A DNA stretch of 45,579 bases, from the NCBI RefSeq assembly GCF_900314615.1, contig NZ_OMWA01000017.1, forward strand, positions 1-45,579. Direction: 5' to 3'. This DNA comes from an uncultured Methanobrevibacter sp. (GTDB taxonomy: Archaea > Methanobacteriota > Methanobacteria > Methanobacteriales > Methanobacteriaceae). Of the stretch, positions 23,858 through 32,420 are shown one piece after another (the stretch's first letter is position 1; every line of letters begins with the position of its first letter). A model generated the notes under the pieces. That model ran no database searches. It had not been told where the DNA came from and was given only the letters and a program-made list of their open reading frames with translations. The position numbers and the translations under genes were made by a program.

Positions 23858-24490
23858 TTACGCATCTCCTTTGTTCCATGCAAGTAAATCCGGTCTGAAT
23901 TTGTCTAATGCTGCAAGAACAATCACAGTCAATACTGCTTCGATTATTCCAATAAATAAGTGGTATAATACCATTGATGGAATACCGATATTCATTGGGA
24001 ATGTTCCTGCAATTCCCATTTCAATAGCGCATGCCAATGCTGCAACAACTGTTGCAAGCCATGCTGCGACAGCTGAAGCAGGATATTTTCCAATAGCTCC
24101 GTTCAATCCTTTGAAGGTGTATAATCCTACAAAACCTCCAATGATGGCCATGTTTAGTACGTTTGCTCCTAGGGCTGTAATTCCTCCATCTCCAAATATT
24201 AATGCTTGGATGAGTAAAACCACTGTAAATACTAATACTGCAGCTTCTGGAGCTAAAAATACGATAGCAACTAAAGCTCCACCTACCATATGTCCGCTTG
24301 TACCGAATGGAATTGGCATATTCATGGACATGATAGCAAAAATACCTGCTGCAAGAACTGCCAGGAGAGGTATACGTTTTTCATCTAAATTGGATCTTGC
24401 CCATTTCACAGAGAAGTATAATGCAACAATAAGTATTACGTAGTATACGAGACATTGTGCAATAGGTATAAATCCGTCAGGTATATGCAT
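23858..24490 (-). CDS. cbiM: Ni/Co-binding ECF component (CbiM/NikM)
   Basis: 210 residues from ATG 24490 with GGAGG upstream; the usual CbiM N-terminus MHIPDG begins exactly there, and its His2 is a metal ligand in the family. Six to seven membrane segments follow, with the conserved GTSGHMVGGALVAI segment carrying His. It gives the transporter its metal specificity. First gene of the cbiMNQO-type unit. Methanogens need nickel for F430 and hydrogenases and cobalt for cobamides. Confidence 0.93.
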   Translation of the reverse strand: MHIPDGFIPIAQCLVYYVILIVALYFSVKWARSNLDEKRIPLLAVLAAGIFAIMSMNMPIPFGTSGHMVGGALVAIVFLAPEAAVLVFTVVLLIQALIFGDGGITALGANVLNMAIIGGFVGLYTFKGLNGAIGKYPASAVAAWLATVVAALACAIEMGIAGTFPMNIGIPSMVLYHLFIGIIEAVLTVIVLAALDKFRPDLLAWNKGDA

Positions 24491-24512
24491 ATTAATTTCC
24501 TCCATTTTATGT

Positions 24513-24556
24513 GAGTAATACTTTTTAAAATTTTTATTTATAAATAAGTATTACTC
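24513..24556. promoter_or_regulatory. NikR-like inverted repeat upstream of cbiM
   Basis: Perfect 11-bp arms GAGTAATACTT (24513-24523) and AAGTATTACTC (24546-24556) separated by 22 nt, 23 nt upstream of the cbiM start. Long-spaced inverted repeats of this kind are characteristic of NikR operators; assignment to NikR is inference. Confidence 0.6.
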
Positions 24557-24689
24557 AATAGTATTATTTTTTAATCTTTTTAGTAATATCAAGTTAATTT
24601 TGAGTTTTATTAAGTATAATGGTTAAAAAACCCTTTTTTCTGCTTGACATTTAATATTTTAATTTTATTTTGGTATATAAAGATTATTA

Positions 24690-24732
24690 AAGTAATACTT
24701 TTTAGTATTATTTTTTAATGAATGTATTACTT
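24690..24732. promoter_or_regulatory. Second NikR-like inverted repeat
   Basis: Arms AAGTAATAC (24690-24698) and GTATTACTT (24724-24732), the same half site as upstream of cbiM, with AGTATTA half sites at 24704-24710 and GTATTA at 24560-24566. The spacer 24506-24749 thus holds several copies of one motif and no gene. Confidence 0.5.
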
Positions 24733-24749
24733 CAAAGTTCAAAAAAAGA

Positions 24750-26030
24750 TTAGTTTTTAGTTTTTACGATGTTAATTAAATAAATTAGAATTGCAATTAT
24801 GAAATATATCAGGACTTGAATGTCCAGAATTCCGGTTTCAATGCCTAAAATGGAGTATGTTAAAATTAAAGAGTAAATTCCTATATAAAAATAATTTTTA
24901 GTTTTTCTCATAATTTTAAATCCTATGCCCAATACGAAACCTAAAATGCCCATCTCTATAAGGACACCAGCTTTACCGAAGTCAACCACCATCTGGCCTA
25001 TAAGTGTTGGGGTTACTGTTACTTCAGTTCTCCATGCAATAAGTTTTCCCACCATCATTCTTGGTCCAAGATCGCTGCCTGGAATTGAACTGGCCAACAT
25101 TTTGCCATGTGTAAGTCCGAAGTTGCCTCCAATAAAATCAAGTAGGTTTAAAACATGCAGGGTAAAGTCTGCTCTTGACTGAAGAGAATATATTGGACTT
25201 GTTGATGATGTTATTGTCATCTCTCCAAGTGAACGAAAATAACCAATCCCAATGATTGCACCTATACCAAGCAGTGCTCCAATTACAACTTCCCAAAGAG
25301 AAACAATATTTCCATAGAAACCTATGATAATTATGATGAGAAATGCTGCAAGTAGTGGTGTCCTATAACCTAGAAGCAATAAAAATGCACAGTCAATAGC
25401 GAGTAAAAATAGGAATCTGAATCTTGCCTGTGAACGGGTGATTTCATTGTCCTGATAATCCTTCAGATATGCACTTGCAACAAGGCAGGTTCCGGGTATA
25501 ATTAAAAATACGGGCATTGTAAAGATTGGTTTTAATAAATATCTAATTGAAGGTTTTAAAAGAGGGATTCCTCCAACTGAAGCAACGCTTATAAAGAAAA
25601 ATACGATACTGACCAATATCAGACAGAATCCGATTGAATACATGTCTTTTCTTTTAAATTGCAAAATTTTTTCCGTATTTCCATTTAGGAAATATCTTGG
25701 AAGTATGGCGCATCCAATAAAAAAACCTGCAAAGGCCAGCATTAATGTAATGGCTAAACTTCCGGAAACGGAATTCAGTGCCAGCAATAGAAATACTGCA
25801 AAGACAAAAAGCACAATAAGCGGATTGAAAATGTGATTTTTCAGAATCTGATTCTTATTTAAAAAATTCAGAAAGTTTTCACTAGGATAGAGTTTTTTAA
25901 AAAAGCTGTTGATCCATTGATTTTCTATAAATCCTAAAATAGTAAATATTGCGGTAAATAAAAAAGATTTGTGAAATTCATCACTTATTTTATTTATTAA
26001 GGATGTTAAAGTAGAATAAATCACACTCAT
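24750..26030 (-). CDS. Oligosaccharide repeat-unit polymerase-like membrane protein
   Basis: 426 residues, about 11-12 membrane segments, start ATG 26030 without an obvious ribosome site. The arrangement, with a long non-membrane loop in the second half (GYFRSLGEMTITSSTSPIYSLQSRADFTLHVLNLLDFIGGNFGLTHGKM...) and the segment GPRMMVGKL, fits the archaeal Wzy-like/O-antigen polymerase group. It may extend surface polysaccharide or glycoprotein glycans. It follows a DUF4330-like gene by 12 bp. Confidence 0.7.
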   Translation of the reverse strand: MSVIYSTLTSLINKISDEFHKSFLFTAIFTILGFIENQWINSFFKKLYPSENFLNFLNKNQILKNHIFNPLIVLFVFAVFLLLALNSVSGSLAITLMLAFAGFFIGCAILPRYFLNGNTEKILQFKRKDMYSIGFCLILVSIVFFFISVASVGGIPLLKPSIRYLLKPIFTMPVFLIIPGTCLVASAYLKDYQDNEITRSQARFRFLFLLAIDCAFLLLLGYRTPLLAAFLIIIIIGFYGNIVSLWEVVIGALLGIGAIIGIGYFRSLGEMTITSSTSPIYSLQSRADFTLHVLNLLDFIGGNFGLTHGKMLASSIPGSDLGPRMMVGKLIAWRTEVTVTPTLIGQMVVDFGKAGVLIEMGILGFVLGIGFKIMRKTKNYFYIGIYSLILTYSILGIETGILDIQVLIYFIIAILIYLINIVKTKN

Positions 26031-26042
26031 AGTTTACACAAC

Positions 26043-26810
26043 TTAAAAATTTCGAATATTGATTACATCATAGTTATTTTTAATGTTTTCTATGTCTTTG
26101 TCACTGCAATTGTAAATTCTAATGAAAATTTCACTAGTCATGCCGTTTACATTACCTAAGATTGAATTTCCATCATCCAAAGTCTGTTTATCTGCTTTTG
26201 TTATAATAAGCTGATTATCATATTCTGAAGTTGTAGTCTTAATTGCAAATCTTTTGCTGTGTTCTGCGAGGGCATTTTCAAGTTCCTGCATTTTTGCGCT
26301 GTCAAGTGAATCCAGTGCAACTGTTGTGGAAATATCATAATGGTCATTGGTCAGATTCTTTCTCAAATCATTTAAAGAAGTAATGTTTTGTGATTTAACT
26401 TTGAACTCGGTTAAATTGTCATAAACGCTGCCGTCAGTTTCAAGGGATATTGAATCTATGTAAATGTCTGCTTCCGGAACGTTTTTATACAGTCCTGTAA
26501 TGTAAGTGCCATTATCTGATTCAATTAAAACTTTAACGGATGATCCTTCATCTACCCATTTCACTGTACCGTTCAGGGATACTTTTTCTCCATTTGTTGA
26601 ATTGGAACCTTTAACGTTGGATTTTACAATATATCCGTCTTTATAATAATTCAGGTAGGTTTCAGGTAGTTTATTCATTGTCGATGCATCAAAAGCAGTT
26701 TTTTTAATGTCTGATGAGTCGTCTGTTGTAATATGTATAAATGCAAATATCACAGCACATATTACCAGTATGATTATTAAATAATCAATTAATGTAAATT
26801 TAATTTTCAT
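26043..26810 (-). CDS. Membrane-anchored DUF4330-like protein
   Basis: 255 residues. The N-terminus MKIKFTLIDYLIIILVICAVIFAFI is a basic start followed by one membrane segment, the pattern of DUF4330 proteins (match by eye). The remaining 225 residues are outside and beta-rich, including GEKVSLNGTVKWVDEGSSVKVLIES. It lies between a ferredoxin gene (8 bp upstream) and a polysaccharide polymerase-like gene (12 bp downstream), so an envelope role is likely. Confidence 0.65.
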   Translation of the reverse strand: MKIKFTLIDYLIIILVICAVIFAFIHITTDDSSDIKKTAFDASTMNKLPETYLNYYKDGYIVKSNVKGSNSTNGEKVSLNGTVKWVDEGSSVKVLIESDNGTYITGLYKNVPEADIYIDSISLETDGSVYDNLTEFKVKSQNITSLNDLRKNLTNDHYDISTTVALDSLDSAKMQELENALAEHSKRFAIKTTTSEYDNQLIITKADKQTLDDGNSILGNVNGMTSEIFIRIYNCSDKDIENIKNNYDVINIRNF

Positions 26811-26818
26811 AAAAATCG

Positions 26819-26998
26819 TTATTCTTCATATATTGCGCCAACTGGGCAGACATCCACGCATTCTCCGCAGTTATCACATTTGTCAGGGTCAATAATTATG
26901 GTGTAAGCTCTTCTAGTGATAGCTTCTTCCATACATACATCAATACAATCTTCACAAACTCCGCATTCTTCCATATCTACTTTCAATTGATACACCAT
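26819..26998 (-). CDS. 2[4Fe-4S] ferredoxin, 59 residues
   Basis: A short gene from ATG 26998 to the stop at 26819. It has two cluster motifs: C12xxC15xxC18xxxC22 (VCMEEA, Met in place of the usual Pro) and C41xxC44xxC47xxxCP with CPVGAIYEE. This is a classical small ferredoxin carrying low-potential electrons. It heads the minus-strand unit containing the DUF4330-like and polymerase-like genes. A TTTAGG-type palindrome at 27069-27084 lies in the 128-bp divergent promoter region and might influence it. Confidence 0.9.
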   Translation of the reverse strand: MVYQLKVDMEECGVCEDCIDVCMEEAITRRAYTIIIDPDKCDNCGECVDVCPVGAIYEE

Positions 26999-27041
26999 TA
27001 AAAATTTTTAAAAAAATATAATTAAATATATTATCTTAAGA

Positions 27042-27049
27042 TTTATATA
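27042..27049 (+). promoter_or_regulatory. TATA box of the small membrane-protein gene
   Basis: TTTATATA preceded by TTAAGA; a start at about 27072 is expected, inside the palindrome at 27069-27084. Confidence 0.55.
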
Positions 27050-27068
27050 GTTTTTTAGTAATAATTTA

Positions 27069-27084
27069 ATTAGGCATTCCTAAA
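27069..27084. promoter_or_regulatory. Metal-regulator box of the 27127 gene
   Basis: ATTAGGCATTCCTAAA, fitting TTTAGG-N4-CCTAAA with one arm mismatch. It covers the predicted transcription start, the place of box 2 in the feo and RNA promoters; no box 1 is seen. Confidence 0.6.
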
Positions 27085-27126
27085 CTTTTATTAGATATGA
27101 ACGCCAATGTGTTATATGGTGAACAT

Positions 27127-27480
27127 ATGATTTTCAACAAGACTATTTCAATGATTCTCTCAGCCCTGTTTTTTATATTTCTGGGACTTTTATTTTCAGC
27201 AGTTTCTGTCATGTTTCTCAATGGTGGTTTGCTCCCAATCATAGGCATTGCAATGTTTTTTTTCTTCTATCTCATTACAAGAGTATTTTACAACTATCTT
27301 AGAAATGATGATTTCTACAAGAATACTCGTGAGAGATCAAGCGATGTAAAGGGTGAAAAATATATTACAAAGGGCGAATCAGATCCTAAGAAAGTATTTA
27401 TTGTTGTATGGCTCATTGTGATTTTAATTTTAACTTCTGTTTCGTTATGGTTATATTCCTTCAATAATGGATTAGTTTAA
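27127..27480 (+). CDS. Small membrane protein, putative iron-regulon member
   Basis: 117 residues from ATG 27127, with GGTGA four bases upstream; an ATG at 27097 has no ribosome site. Three membrane segments (about 8-25, 30-50 and 93-110) with a polar stretch RNDDFYKNTRERSSDVKGEKYITKGESD between the second and third. Family not recognised. The operator-like palindrome at its start site is the only clue to function and suggests metal-dependent expression (inference). Confidence 0.7.
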   Translation: MIFNKTISMILSALFFIFLGLLFSAVSVMFLNGGLLPIIGIAMFFFFYLITRVFYNYLRNDDFYKNTRERSSDVKGEKYITKGESDPKKVFIVVWLIVILILTSVSLWLYSFNNGLV

Positions 27481-27502
27481 ATTTCATGGTTTTACCGTAA
27501 CG

Positions 27503-27510
27503 TTTATATA
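27503..27510 (+). promoter_or_regulatory. tRNA promoter TATA box
   Basis: TTTATATA after CCGTAACG, 28 bases before the mature 5' end of tRNA-Leu(UAA). Confidence 0.65.
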
Positions 27511-27537
27511 CTATGGGGTACAATATCAATATTGTAT

Positions 27538-27620
<83 letters not shown>

Positions 27621-27646
27621 CTATTTATATTATTTTTCTCGATATT

Positions 27647-27719
27647 GCTTTAGTGGCTCAGCCGGTAGAGCGCCACCTTGGTAAGGTGGAAGTCGGGGGT
27701 TCGAATCCCCCCTAAAGCT
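27647..27719 (+). tRNA. tRNA-Thr (GGU)
   Basis: Acceptor GCTTTAG pairs with CTAAAGC, discriminator T as usual for archaeal tRNA-Thr. Anticodon stem CCACC/GGTGG with loop TTGGTAA gives GGT. The T arm is GGGGGTTCGAATCCCCC. CCA is not encoded. Confidence 0.95.
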
Positions 27720-27853
27720 CTCATTTTGTTTTTAATACTATTTTTGAATTTATTACAATGTTTTATTCAAATCAAATTTATAGTATTCAATTGAATCATT
27801 TCAAATCAGGAATGATTATGATTCAGTATTATGAGACTTAAAATCAATCGTAT

Positions 27854-27935
27854 AGGTGTGTGTCAGAGTGGTCAAATGAGATAGGTTCAGGGCCTATTGC
27901 TTAGTGCTTCGTGGGTTCGAATCCCATCACACCTA
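27854..27935 (+). tRNA. tRNA-Leu (CAG)
   Basis: Acceptor AGGTGTG pairs with CACACCT, discriminator A. Anticodon stem ATAGG/CCTAT with loop TTCAGGG gives CAG. Class II variable arm; T arm GTGGGTTCGAATCCCAT. The first base is A rather than the more common G. CCA is not encoded. Confidence 0.93.
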
Positions 27936-28073
27936 CTTATTTTTAGACATTCGTCAATATTCTGAGCTTATTATTTTTCAACCAAAATCAAAAAATTTAA
28001 ATTATTCATTAATCTTAAACTTTAAATTGGTTAAAAATTATATTAATTATTAAAATTTATTAAGGTGAAAATT

Positions 28074-28973
28074 ATGAATTATAAAAAACTTATTTTAGTT
28101 GGTTGTATTTCTGCATTTGTTGCAATTTTGACCTCTATTTTAGGAGTTGCAGGTACTGTTATAGGATCAGTAATTTCATCTGTTCTATATAATATGCTTT
28201 CCGAAGCGCTTGAACATCCTGTTTCAAATGCATCATTCAAACCTAGCTTTGAATGGGAAGTTGCATATGTGTTCCCTCTGGTCGTCATTGCAATAATTCA
28301 GCTATTATTAATTTTCGCTTTACTTGCAGAGAGTGGACTGTTACCTTATGGATTTGTAAATTTCTATATGATTATTCAGAATTTAGTAAATAATAACTTA
28401 TATAGGATTTTAGGTCTTGCATTACTGGTTATCAGTGCATATCCTTTAGTATTGAAACCTGAATTTGTTAAAAAGGAACATGGTATTATATTGGTCTTTG
28501 TAGGGCTGATATTTTTAGCTAGAGGATTTGTTGATGCGGGCAATGTTATAACAAATCTCTATGATGTAGTATTCAGATACTTTGATTTGCCTATAGCTAT
28601 CATTGCATTCATATTGCTTTCAGTTGTAATACTGAGAATTTTGAATCTGGCAGGAAACTCTGATAATGACGCTCAACCTGTACAGCATAATCCGATAAAT
28701 AAAACTGTTTTTCATGATGCTCCAAAGCATGTTCATCACAAAGCAGCTCAAACTGATTACGCTAACAATCAAAGGACAGTAAAAAAACAATATCCTAAAC
28801 GCACTGTAAGACATTCACATAACAGGCCGCAGCAATCAGCAAATGTTAAATTCAACAGGAATATCCGTGAAAACAATCAGGTATCCAATCAAAAACCTCA
28901 AAGCGGTGTTAATAAATCTTCAGATAAGATTCATTTTGAATCAAATGACTTGTTGGATGACTATAAAAAATAG
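28074..28973 (+). CDS. Membrane protein of unknown function
   Basis: 299 residues from ATG 28074 after AAGGTGA. The first 200 residues contain about five membrane segments; the last 100 are hydrophilic, rich in His, Asn, Gln, Lys and Arg (HDAPKHVHHKAAQTDYANN...KQYPKRTVRHSHNRPQQS), a low-complexity basic tail likely in the cytoplasm. No family recognised. The PhoU-like gene begins 8 bp downstream, and the two are probably cotranscribed. Confidence 0.7.
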   Translation: MNYKKLILVGCISAFVAILTSILGVAGTVIGSVISSVLYNMLSEALEHPVSNASFKPSFEWEVAYVFPLVVIAIIQLLLIFALLAESGLLPYGFVNFYMIIQNLVNNNLYRILGLALLVISAYPLVLKPEFVKKEHGIILVFVGLIFLARGFVDAGNVITNLYDVVFRYFDLPIAIIAFILLSVVILRILNLAGNSDNDAQPVQHNPINKTVFHDAPKHVHHKAAQTDYANNQRTVKKQYPKRTVRHSHNRPQQSANVKFNRNIRENNQVSNQKPQSGVNKSSDKIHFESNDLLDDYKK

Positions 28974-28981
28974 TGGTGACT

Positions 28982-29866
28982 ATGAGTAAACGGGACAAAA
29001 CACTAAAAGAGATACTGGATTTGATTTTGTATGAAAATCCCTCAACACAGGACGAGATAGCTGAAAAGCTGGGCATCTCCCGCAGATATGTAACCCAACT
29101 TCTCCAGCCGCTTGTTAAGGACGGAACTATAAAAAGGGCATACATGATTGATTTGAAAAGCTATGAAAAATTCTCTGAAACATTTGAAGAGTATTCCAGT
29201 CCAAAAAATAGTCCCGGTAATGTTTTAATCAATGACATGCTGGCCAACATGGCACGTCATGTCCACTCTCAGCTTGAGGCATCCTTTGAATCCATTGTTG
29301 ACCATGATGTGGAAAAGGCAAATAAGGCTTTGGAGATGGACTATACTACAAACAATTTAGTTGAAAAAGTCAGGACCTCTGTTGAAACTATTGTAAGCAT
29401 TAATCAGCATTCCGAGTTTTCAAAATCAATGCTTTACACTGAAATCGCATCTGATTTGGAGCGTATTGGAGACTATTGCGGCCATATTGCCAAATTCGTA
29501 ATCAATGATGTTTATGAAATTGATGAAAATGTCTTGAGAAAACTGAAAAAGATGTACAAGACAGCTCAAAAAATGATTCGTCTGGCTATGAAGGCTTTCA
29601 TTGAAGGAGATACTGTCATCAGGGATGACCTGATGGAGCTGGAAGATTCAATTCATATCCTTCAGTCAAAATCCATAAACCTTATCGCAACCCAGATGGC
29701 TGAACTTTCATTTGATGAAAAAGAGCGTTCAAACTATTTTATATATTTATTTAGGGTTATCAAAGCCTTTGAAAGAATTGGAGATATTTCCGTTGAAATG
29801 ATGGATGTAGCCATTGAATTTCATGAAAATATTCCAAGACCAATCACTCCAAGGTCATTTAGATAA
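28982..29866 (+). CDS. PhoU-domain regulator with N-terminal winged helix
   Basis: 294 residues from ATG 28982 with GGTGA upstream. Residues 1-60 form a winged helix (TLKEILDLILYENPSTQDEIAEKLGISRRYVTQLLQPLVKDGTIKRAYMI). Two PhoU three-helix repeats follow (about 85-185 and 190-285), each with the E/D-R-I-G-D metal motif: SDLERIGDYCGHIAKFV and KAFERIGDISVEMMDVAI. PhoU proteins govern phosphate uptake; the fused DNA-binding domain suggests this archaeal type controls transcription directly. No phosphate transporter gene is nearby. Confidence 0.88.
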   Translation: MSKRDKTLKEILDLILYENPSTQDEIAEKLGISRRYVTQLLQPLVKDGTIKRAYMIDLKSYEKFSETFEEYSSPKNSPGNVLINDMLANMARHVHSQLEASFESIVDHDVEKANKALEMDYTTNNLVEKVRTSVETIVSINQHSEFSKSMLYTEIASDLERIGDYCGHIAKFVINDVYEIDENVLRKLKKMYKTAQKMIRLAMKAFIEGDTVIRDDLMELEDSIHILQSKSINLIATQMAELSFDEKERSNYFIYLFRVIKAFERIGDISVEMMDVAIEFHENIPRPITPRSFR

Positions 29867-29898
29867 AAAAAATATCTGGCGATGGTTTTTTTGGTTAA

Positions 29899-30741
29899 TT
29901 AATTATCGTATATTCTTTTTGTAGCATGCCTGTCTGCCCAGCACTGTACACATACTCCGACAGGAAGGCCTGCAGTATGGGTGTGGGCTTTTAATATTTT
30001 AACATCCAATGCAGTGGTCTTACCTCCAAGGCCCATAGGTCCGATTCCTGATGCATTGATTTCATCTAAAATTTCTTTTTCAAGTTTTGCAAGTTCAGGG
30101 TCAGGATTTCTCTCACCGACTTTTCCAAGCAATGCTTTTTTACCTAATTTTAAACATAAATCTGATGTTCCTCCGATTCCAACACCGATTACTGTTGGAG
30201 GGCATGGTTTTCCTTTTGCTTTAAGGACTGACTCAACAACAAACTCTTTAATTCCTTCAATTCCTTCTGCAGGAAGTGCCATTTTCAGTGCATTGTTGTT
30301 TTCAGAACCGAATCCTTTAGGCAATATTGTTATTTCAAGATAATCTTCGTCAACCAGTTCGATATCGATTGGAGGAATGTAGTCTCCGATGTTGATGTTT
30401 GTATTTTCACGTGTCAGAGGATCAACAATATTCGGCCTTATCGGAATCTCTTTTGTGGCTTTTTTAATTCCCTCTTCGATTCCTTCACGTAAATTTTCAA
30501 CTTCAACATTACCTAACTTGACAAAAACTACTGGCAGACCTGTATCCTGGCACATCGGAATACCTTTTTCTTTTGCAAGTTCAATATTTTTTAAAATAGC
30601 TTCAATATTTAGCCTGGCAAGTTCATGTTCTTCTATTTTAAGAGCATCTTCAAGTGATTTTTTTACATCGTCACCAAGAACGATAGCAGCTTGCCTGTAA
30701 AGTTCATAAACAGTATCTTTAATAATCTCTTTAGTAATCAA
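29899..30741 (-). CDS. fumA: Fumarate hydratase (class I) alpha subunit
   Basis: 280 residues from TTG 30741 with AAGG upstream. Class I fumarase/tartrate dehydratase alpha-subunit signatures: PMCQDTGLPVVFVKLG with Cys64, PTVIGVGIGGTSDLCLKLGKKALLGKVGERNP, and GIGPMGLGGKTTALDVKI...GVCVQCWADRHATKR. Three Cys ligate the [4Fe-4S] cluster. It interconverts malate and fumarate in the partial reductive TCA route of methanogens. The beta subunit is not in the window. It follows porF by 50 bp, so it may be cotranscribed with the por operon. Confidence 0.92.
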   Translation of the reverse strand: MITKEIIKDTVYELYRQAAIVLGDDVKKSLEDALKIEEHELARLNIEAILKNIELAKEKGIPMCQDTGLPVVFVKLGNVEVENLREGIEEGIKKATKEIPIRPNIVDPLTRENTNINIGDYIPPIDIELVDEDYLEITILPKGFGSENNNALKMALPAEGIEGIKEFVVESVLKAKGKPCPPTVIGVGIGGTSDLCLKLGKKALLGKVGERNPDPELAKLEKEILDEINASGIGPMGLGGKTTALDVKILKAHTHTAGLPVGVCVQCWADRHATKRIYDN

Positions 30742-30791
30742 AATAAAAACCTTTTAAAATTAATTAATGTTATTTTTGGTTTTTGAAATAT

Positions 30792-31031
30792 TTATATTTT
30801 AATTACATTAATCGGGCAAACTTCAACACAATCTCGGCATTTTGTGCATTTTTCACCGTTGATGGTTATGGCTCCGCCCAGTACTTCAACAGCATTTTCA
30901 CTACAGACTTTCATACATGGCGCTTCTGATGGTTGGCAGTGCATACAAAATAAAGATGGAGTGTCAACATTTGGTGTTTGTTGACAGCTTCCGCAGGTTG
31001 TACAGTCAGTACAATTTCCTGTATTAAACAT
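30792..31031 (-). CDS. porF: Por operon ferredoxin-like subunit PorF
   Basis: 79 residues, cysteine-rich: an N-terminal set CTDCTTCGSC, then CMHCQPSEAPCMKVC and a C-terminal CTKCRDCVEVCPINVIKI. Encodes an iron-sulfur protein that in Methanothermobacter is the last gene of porCDABEF; probably an electron carrier for pyruvate:ferredoxin oxidoreductase. Seven bases separate it from porE. Confidence 0.85.
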   Translation of the reverse strand: MFNTGNCTDCTTCGSCQQTPNVDTPSLFCMHCQPSEAPCMKVCSENAVEVLGGAITINGEKCTKCRDCVEVCPINVIKI

Positions 31032-31038
31032 AATTTTA

Positions 31039-31539
31039 TTATTCTTCTAGAACAAGTCTTGCTCTTGCTTGACTTGTTAACACATGGACAAAGCCACTTT
31101 TTCTGGTATTAGGTTCATATAATCCAGCCATTTTAGCCAGGAATTTTTCCTGATTTTTGGATTTGACTTTGGCAGGATCAAGAATACTAATAGCTCTTTT
31201 AGTACATGCTTTGATACATGCTGGTCCTTCTTCTCTGTCAGCACAGAGGTCACATTTTTCAGCAATATTTGCTTCAAATGTCATTGCACCAAATGGACAT
31301 GCCATTACACATAATCCGCATCCGATACATTTTGTAATATCGACGCCGTCATCTGAAATAGCTTCTGTCGGACAGATTGTAATACATGGTGCATTTTCAC
31401 AGTGTTGACATACAATGGAATAAAAAGAAGAATGGTATTCTACTATTTTTATTCTACTAGCCTTATGAACAGATGCGCACATGTTTTCACAGTTCATACA
31501 TCCGTCACATAAATTGCTATTTACAGAAATTTTTTCCAT
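31039..31539 (-). CDS. porE: Por operon polyferredoxin-like PorE
   Basis: 166 residues; AAGGTGG precedes ATG 31539. Four cysteine groups are visible: CDGCMNCENMC, CQHCENAPCITICP, CIGCGLCVMACP and CDLCADREEGPACIKAC, resembling HycB/CooF electron-transfer subunits with four [4Fe-4S] clusters. It passes electrons to or from pyruvate oxidoreductase. 9 bp downstream of porB. Confidence 0.88.
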   Translation of the reverse strand: MEKISVNSNLCDGCMNCENMCASVHKASRIKIVEYHSSFYSIVCQHCENAPCITICPTEAISDDGVDITKCIGCGLCVMACPFGAMTFEANIAEKCDLCADREEGPACIKACTKRAISILDPAKVKSKNQEKFLAKMAGLYEPNTRKSGFVHVLTSQARARLVLEE

Positions 31540-31548
31540 TGTACCACC

Positions 31549-32418
31549 TTATAATCCTAATTCTTCACACTCTGCATCGACGTATTTTTGGATTTTTTCA
31601 ATAAGTTCATCATCTAAGTGTCTGAATCTTTTTTGCGGTGCTAAGTATTCTTTTACAGGTTTTCTTTCTTCAGGCCTGTAGGTAATTTCAAATTCACCGT
31701 TTTCGATTTCATATAAAATCCAAGATCCGGTTTCAACAGCTAATCTGCCCATTTCGATAGTTTTATCGGAACCGAATCCCCAACCTGTAGTACAAGGTTG
31801 CTGTAAGTGGATGTAAGCCGGTCCTTTGGTTTCAGCTGCTTTTTTAACTTTTTTAACGTAATCTTCTGGATAAGCTATGGATGCAGTTGCTACATATGGA
31901 ATTCCATGTGCTGCCATAATCATAGGCATATTTTTCTTAGGTTTGTCTTCTCCGAAACTAGCGCTTCCTTTAGGTGAGGTAGTTGTAGTTGCACCGAATG
32001 GAGTTGCTCCACTTCTTTGAATACCTGTATTCATATATGCTTCGTTATCATAACAGATGTAGGTCATGTTATGTCCTCTTTCCATAGCTCCGGATAATGA
32101 TTGAAGACCGATATCTACAGTACCTCCGTCACCACCGAAAGCAATAACATTAACATCATCTTTTCCTTGGATTCTTAATGCACTTTCTACACCAGATGCT
32201 ACAGCACCGGAGTTTTCAAATGCTACGTGAATGAACGGAACTTCCCAAGCTGTTTCTGGGTATGGTGTAGTCATAACTTCAAGACAACCTGTAGCGGAAA
32301 TAGCTACGGTATTTTCACCTAATGCATTTAAAGCTAATTTAACTGCAATTGATGCACCACATCCAGCACAACCTCTGTGTCCTGGTGCTAATAAATTTTT
32401 ATCAGGTATGTCCACCAT
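31549..32418 (-). CDS. porB: Pyruvate:ferredoxin oxidoreductase beta subunit
   Basis: 289 residues; GGAGGAATAAAT precedes ATG 32418. The TPP-binding motif GDGGTVDIG starts at residue 96 and ends with DNEAYMNTGIQRSGATPFGA. Cys17 and Cys20 (GCAGCG), Cys45 and the Cys in QQPCTTGWG are the cluster ligands. Catalyses reductive carboxylation of acetyl-CoA to pyruvate in assimilation. Two bases separate it from porA. Confidence 0.96.
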   Translation of the reverse strand: MVDIPDKNLLAPGHRGCAGCGASIAVKLALNALGENTVAISATGCLEVMTTPYPETAWEVPFIHVAFENSGAVASGVESALRIQGKDDVNVIAFGGDGGTVDIGLQSLSGAMERGHNMTYICYDNEAYMNTGIQRSGATPFGATTTTSPKGSASFGEDKPKKNMPMIMAAHGIPYVATASIAYPEDYVKKVKKAAETKGPAYIHLQQPCTTGWGFGSDKTIEMGRLAVETGSWILYEIENGEFEITYRPEERKPVKEYLAPQKRFRHLDDELIEKIQKYVDAECEELGL

Positions 32419-32420
32419 AT

